From contig JAEXWS010000223.1 of NCBI GenBank assembly GCA_023406225.1, forward strand, positions 1 to 7,609: DNA of 7,609 nt, written 5' to 3'. Below the pieces are notes generated by a model. That model was not told the DNA's origin. It searched no databases and was given only the letters and a program-made list of their open reading frames with translations. Source of the DNA: Bacillota bacterium (GTDB lineage: Bacteria > Bacillota > Clostridia > Oscillospirales > Oscillospiraceae). Both the position numbers and the translations under genes were made by a program. This document shows positions 6,282 through 7,609 of the stretch, piece after piece (within the stretch, counting starts at the first letter, position 1; every line of letters starts with the position of its first letter).

Positions 6282-6965
6282 TTAGAGTTCCCAAGGTTTT
6301 TTCATATATATGTCAATCGGGAACAGAGGCAGGCCGGCAAGCTCCTTTTCGCCGGCGAACCGCTTTTCAACCGTATGGCATACGACGGGGATGCCGGTCT
6401 CCCTGGAGACGGCCGCCGCCAGGTCCGCGCCCTTTTGGATGTCGCGGAGCGTCGTCTCCCGGCAGAGATGGGTGTTGTCGACGATGCCGCCGCAGGTGAG
6501 GCCGGTGATGGCCTCGATGCTCCGGAGGTACGCCACGGCGCTTTCCGCCGTCCGCACCTCGGGGCGGTTGGCGTTCAAAACGAACAAAAGCTCATAGTCC
6601 TCCGCCACGATCTTGGGCTGGAACCGGGCCAGCACCCGGGCGCCCACCGGGTCGCCGCCGATATCCAGCACGCCCCGGACCTCCCGGTTTTCAAAAATGG
6701 CGAACACGTCCGGCGGGATGGACGGCACGTCCGCGTCGGAGCACGCCTGGGATGAGGAGATCAGGCGGATGCCCGCCGCCTCCAGCACCGTCCGCCGCTC
6801 CCGGGAGCGGAAATAGGGATTCACGATGTCAAGGTCCGCCAGCATGACCCGCCGGCCCTCCGCCGCCAGGTCCAGGGCCAGATTCACGGCAAATTCGGTC
6901 TTGCCGGTGCCGTAGTGCCCGGTGATGATGGAAATTCGGTGTTTGCAGACTTCGCTTGCTCTCAA
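6282..6965 (-). CDS. P-loop ATPase of the MinD/ParA (SIMIBI-like) type, function unknown
   Basis: This cytoplasmic protein of 227 residues opens an operon with the oxidoreductase subunits. Walker A is GHYGTGKT (16-23, K22). It lacks the second signature lysine of the deviant ParA/MinD P-loop. Then come LADLDIVNPYFRSRE (42-56) and a Walker-B-like VLDIGGD (99-105). The fold pattern resembles the CobQ/CobB/MinD/ParA superfamily. There is no CxxC or CxC metal-binding motif as in Mrp/ApbC or CooC, no helix-turn-helix and no amphipathic C-terminal membrane tail, so cluster carriage, plasmid partition and Min function are not supported. The position suggests a role in assembly, activation or control of the oxidoreductase, but that is inference. 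The start is a TTG at 6965, chosen because GAGGTGA lies 7 nt upstream and no ATG precedes the P-loop. The gene is certain; its role is not. Confidence 0.85.
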   Translation of the reverse strand: MRASEVCKHRISIITGHYGTGKTEFAVNLALDLAAEGRRVMLADLDIVNPYFRSRERRTVLEAAGIRLISSSQACSDADVPSIPPDVFAIFENREVRGVLDIGGDPVGARVLARFQPKIVAEDYELLFVLNANRPEVRTAESAVAYLRSIEAITGLTCGGIVDNTHLCRETTLRDIQKGADLAAAVSRETGIPVVCHTVEKRFAGEKELAGLPLFPIDIYMKKPWEL

Positions 6966-6972
6966 GGCTGTT

Positions 6973-6979
6973 TCACCTC
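6973..6979 (-). promoter_or_regulatory. Ribosome binding site supporting the TTG start at 6965
   Basis: GAGGTGA on the - strand stands 7 nt before TTG 6965. The same GAGGTGA is used before the gamma subunit. It justifies the non-ATG start of the ATPase. Confidence 0.75.
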
Positions 6980-7024
6980 GCTAAACTTTCAAAATTGTAT
7001 GTTGTATTATTTCTGGATTCGTTG

Positions 7025-7061
7025 TATGATGTCATTGTACTCCGAAAGAAATATGATGTCA
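7025..7061. repeat. 10-bp direct repeat in the operon promoter, candidate operator
   Basis: TATGATGTCA occurs at 7025-7034 and again at 7052-7061, 27 bp apart. Read on the operon strand (TGACATCATA), one copy covers five bases of the -35 and the next ten-base block begins at the last base of the -10 and runs across the predicted start site. Each copy contains a short inverted core (TGA-TG-TCA). Placement over both polymerase contacts suggests a repressor site, with the adjacent GntR-type regulator the natural candidate. Confidence 0.5.
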
Positions 7062-7062
7062 A
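7034..7062 (-). promoter_or_regulatory. Sigma-A promoter of the ATPase-oxidoreductase operon
   Basis: On the - strand, consensus -35 TTGACA (7062-7057), a 17-bp spacer and -10 TACAAT (7039-7034) are followed by a predicted start near 7027, giving a leader of about 60 nt before TTG 6965. It is a near-consensus promoter, so control is probably by repression. Its -35 lies only 8 bp from the -35 of the divergent regulator gene. Confidence 0.85.
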
Positions 7063-7070
7063 GTTGGTTC

Positions 7071-7100
7071 TTGTGCAAAACGCATAAAAGCGGTTATACT
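7071..7100 (+). promoter_or_regulatory. Promoter of the GntR-family regulator gene
   Basis: -35 TTGTGC (7071-7076), an 18-bp spacer and -10 TATACT (7095-7100) point to the + strand gene. A TATAAT at 7101-7106 is a better -10 by itself but has no -35 at a suitable distance. The start would be near 7107, leaving a leader of about 22 nt that holds AAGGAGG (7114-7120). Confidence 0.6.
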
Positions 7101-7113
7101 TATAATGTATAAC
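7093..7113. promoter_or_regulatory. Perfect inverted repeat over the regulator's -10, candidate autoregulatory operator
   Basis: GTTATAC (7093-7099) and GTATAAC (7107-7113) form a perfect 7-bp inverted repeat around 7 bp of AT. It covers the -10 and the predicted start of the GntR-type gene, the usual place for autorepression. It differs in sequence from the direct repeat over the operon promoter. Confidence 0.45.
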
Positions 7114-7128
7114 AAGGAGGGTTCTGCC

Positions 7129-7609
7129 ATGGAGGAAGGAAGAAAGGCGAAGCTGTCGGAGCGGACGGCGGACCGCCTGCACGAAATGATCGTGGACGAG
7201 CAGCGGTACGCGCCGGGCAGCAAGCTGCCCAATGAAAACGAGCTGAGTGAGGCGCTGCGCGTCAGCCGCACCACTCTGCGGGAGGCCATCTCGTTTTTGG
7301 TGGCCCAGGGCGTGCTGGAGATCCGGCGGGGCAGGGGGACGTATGTGGCGGAGTCCCTGCCGGCGGACATGCTGGACCTGAGCGCCCTGGCCAGTTTGCG
7401 GGCGCGGGTGCGGGCGAAGGACCTGTTTGAAATGCGGCTGATCTTCGAGCCGGCCACTGTGGCGCTGGCCTGCCAGCGGGCCACGGATGAGGAATTGCAG
7501 TCCATCCTGCGCAAGGCCCAGCGGATGGAGCGCATCGCAGCGGAGGGCGGGGACTGGCCCCTGGCGGACCAGGAGTTCCACTGGGCCATCATCAAGGCCT
7601 CCCACAACG
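7129..7609 (+). CDS. GntR-family transcriptional regulator, FadR/FCD subfamily (3' truncated by window end)
   Basis: 160 codons are visible and the frame is still open at the window edge. Residues about 8-75 form the GntR winged helix-turn-helix: SERTADRLHEMI, PGSKLPNENELSEALRVSRT, the recognition helix TTLREAISFLVAQG and the wing IRRGRGTYV. From about residue 97 the FCD effector domain begins (KDLFEMRLIFEPATVALA). D147 and H151 in ADQEFH give the D-x3-H pair that starts the FCD metal/ligand site, and the remaining histidines lie outside the window. ATG 7129 has AAGGAGG 8 nt upstream. FCD regulators typically respond to small organic acids. Its divergent position next to the 2-oxoacid oxidoreductase operon suggests that a branched 2-oxoacid or related acid is the signal, which is inference. 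Confidence 0.92.
   Translation, partial: MEEGRKAKLSERTADRLHEMIVDEQRYAPGSKLPNENELSEALRVSRTTLREAISFLVAQGVLEIRRGRGTYVAESLPADMLDLSALASLRARVRAKDLFEMRLIFEPATVALACQRATDEELQSILRKAQRMERIAAEGGDWPLADQEFHWAIIKASHN

Noticed and set aside
6282..6965. Plasmid partition ParA, cell-division MinD, or Mrp-type iron-sulfur carrier
   Set aside because: The deviant P-loop lysine, a ParB or MinE partner, a membrane-targeting helix and the CxxC motif are all absent.
6995..7028. Three copies of TTGTAT (6995, 7002, 7022) as operator repeats
   Set aside because: Six bases in an AT-rich stretch with irregular spacing could be chance; they are less convincing than the 10-bp repeat and the palindrome nearby.
6973..7605. 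- strand open frames opposite the GntR-type gene
   Set aside because: They run through the divergent promoters and read as low-complexity protein, while the + strand frame has full GntR and FCD motifs.

Overview
The window is high-GC DNA with strong AAGGAGG-type ribosome binding sites, sigma-A-like promoters, a four-subunit ferredoxin-dependent 2-oxoacid oxidoreductase and an exported stalk-domain protein. This combination points to an obligately anaerobic, high-GC member of the Clostridia, probably Oscillospiraceae or a relative. The assignment is inferred from gene content and style, not from a marker gene.

Layout. Positions 1-273 hold no convincing gene. They contain three tandem hairpins at the left edge (11-83), whose G-U pairs favour a + strand RNA, and then a GC-rich leader. 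A + strand gene (274-2070) encodes a secreted protein that joins a copper-amine-oxidase-N-type stalk domain to a DUF1266 domain. It converges on ilvE (2138-3211, - strand), and the two genes share a strong bidirectional terminator (2081-2122). ilvE has its own promoter (3562-3534) and a structured leader of about 315 nt, which fills the only stretch longer than 300 bases without a gene. Next comes a five-gene - strand operon. In transcription order it is a P-loop ATPase (6965-6282), then the ferredoxin-like delta (6243-6031), alpha (6007-4937), beta (4935-4186) and gamma (4184-3648) subunits of a 2-oxoacid:ferredoxin oxidoreductase, most likely the branched-chain (ketoisovalerate, VOR) type. 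A hairpin at 3593-3631 follows the operon. Its promoter lies back to back with that of a divergent GntR/FadR-type regulator (7129 to the window end, truncated).

How the genes fit together. IlvE converts valine, leucine or isoleucine to the branched 2-oxoacid. VOR oxidises that acid with CoA to the branched acyl-CoA and reduces ferredoxin, or runs in reverse for reductive carboxylation. The GntR regulator is the obvious candidate to control the operon. The intergenic region carries a 10-bp direct repeat overlapping the -35 and the -10/start site of the operon promoter, plus a separate perfect inverted repeat over the regulator's own -10.

The metabolic genes are well-known families. The least explained parts are the operon's leading ATPase, the operator-like repeats, the ilvE leader, the edge hairpins and the exported DUF1266 protein. 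I saw no rRNA, tRNA, CRISPR array or intact mobile element.
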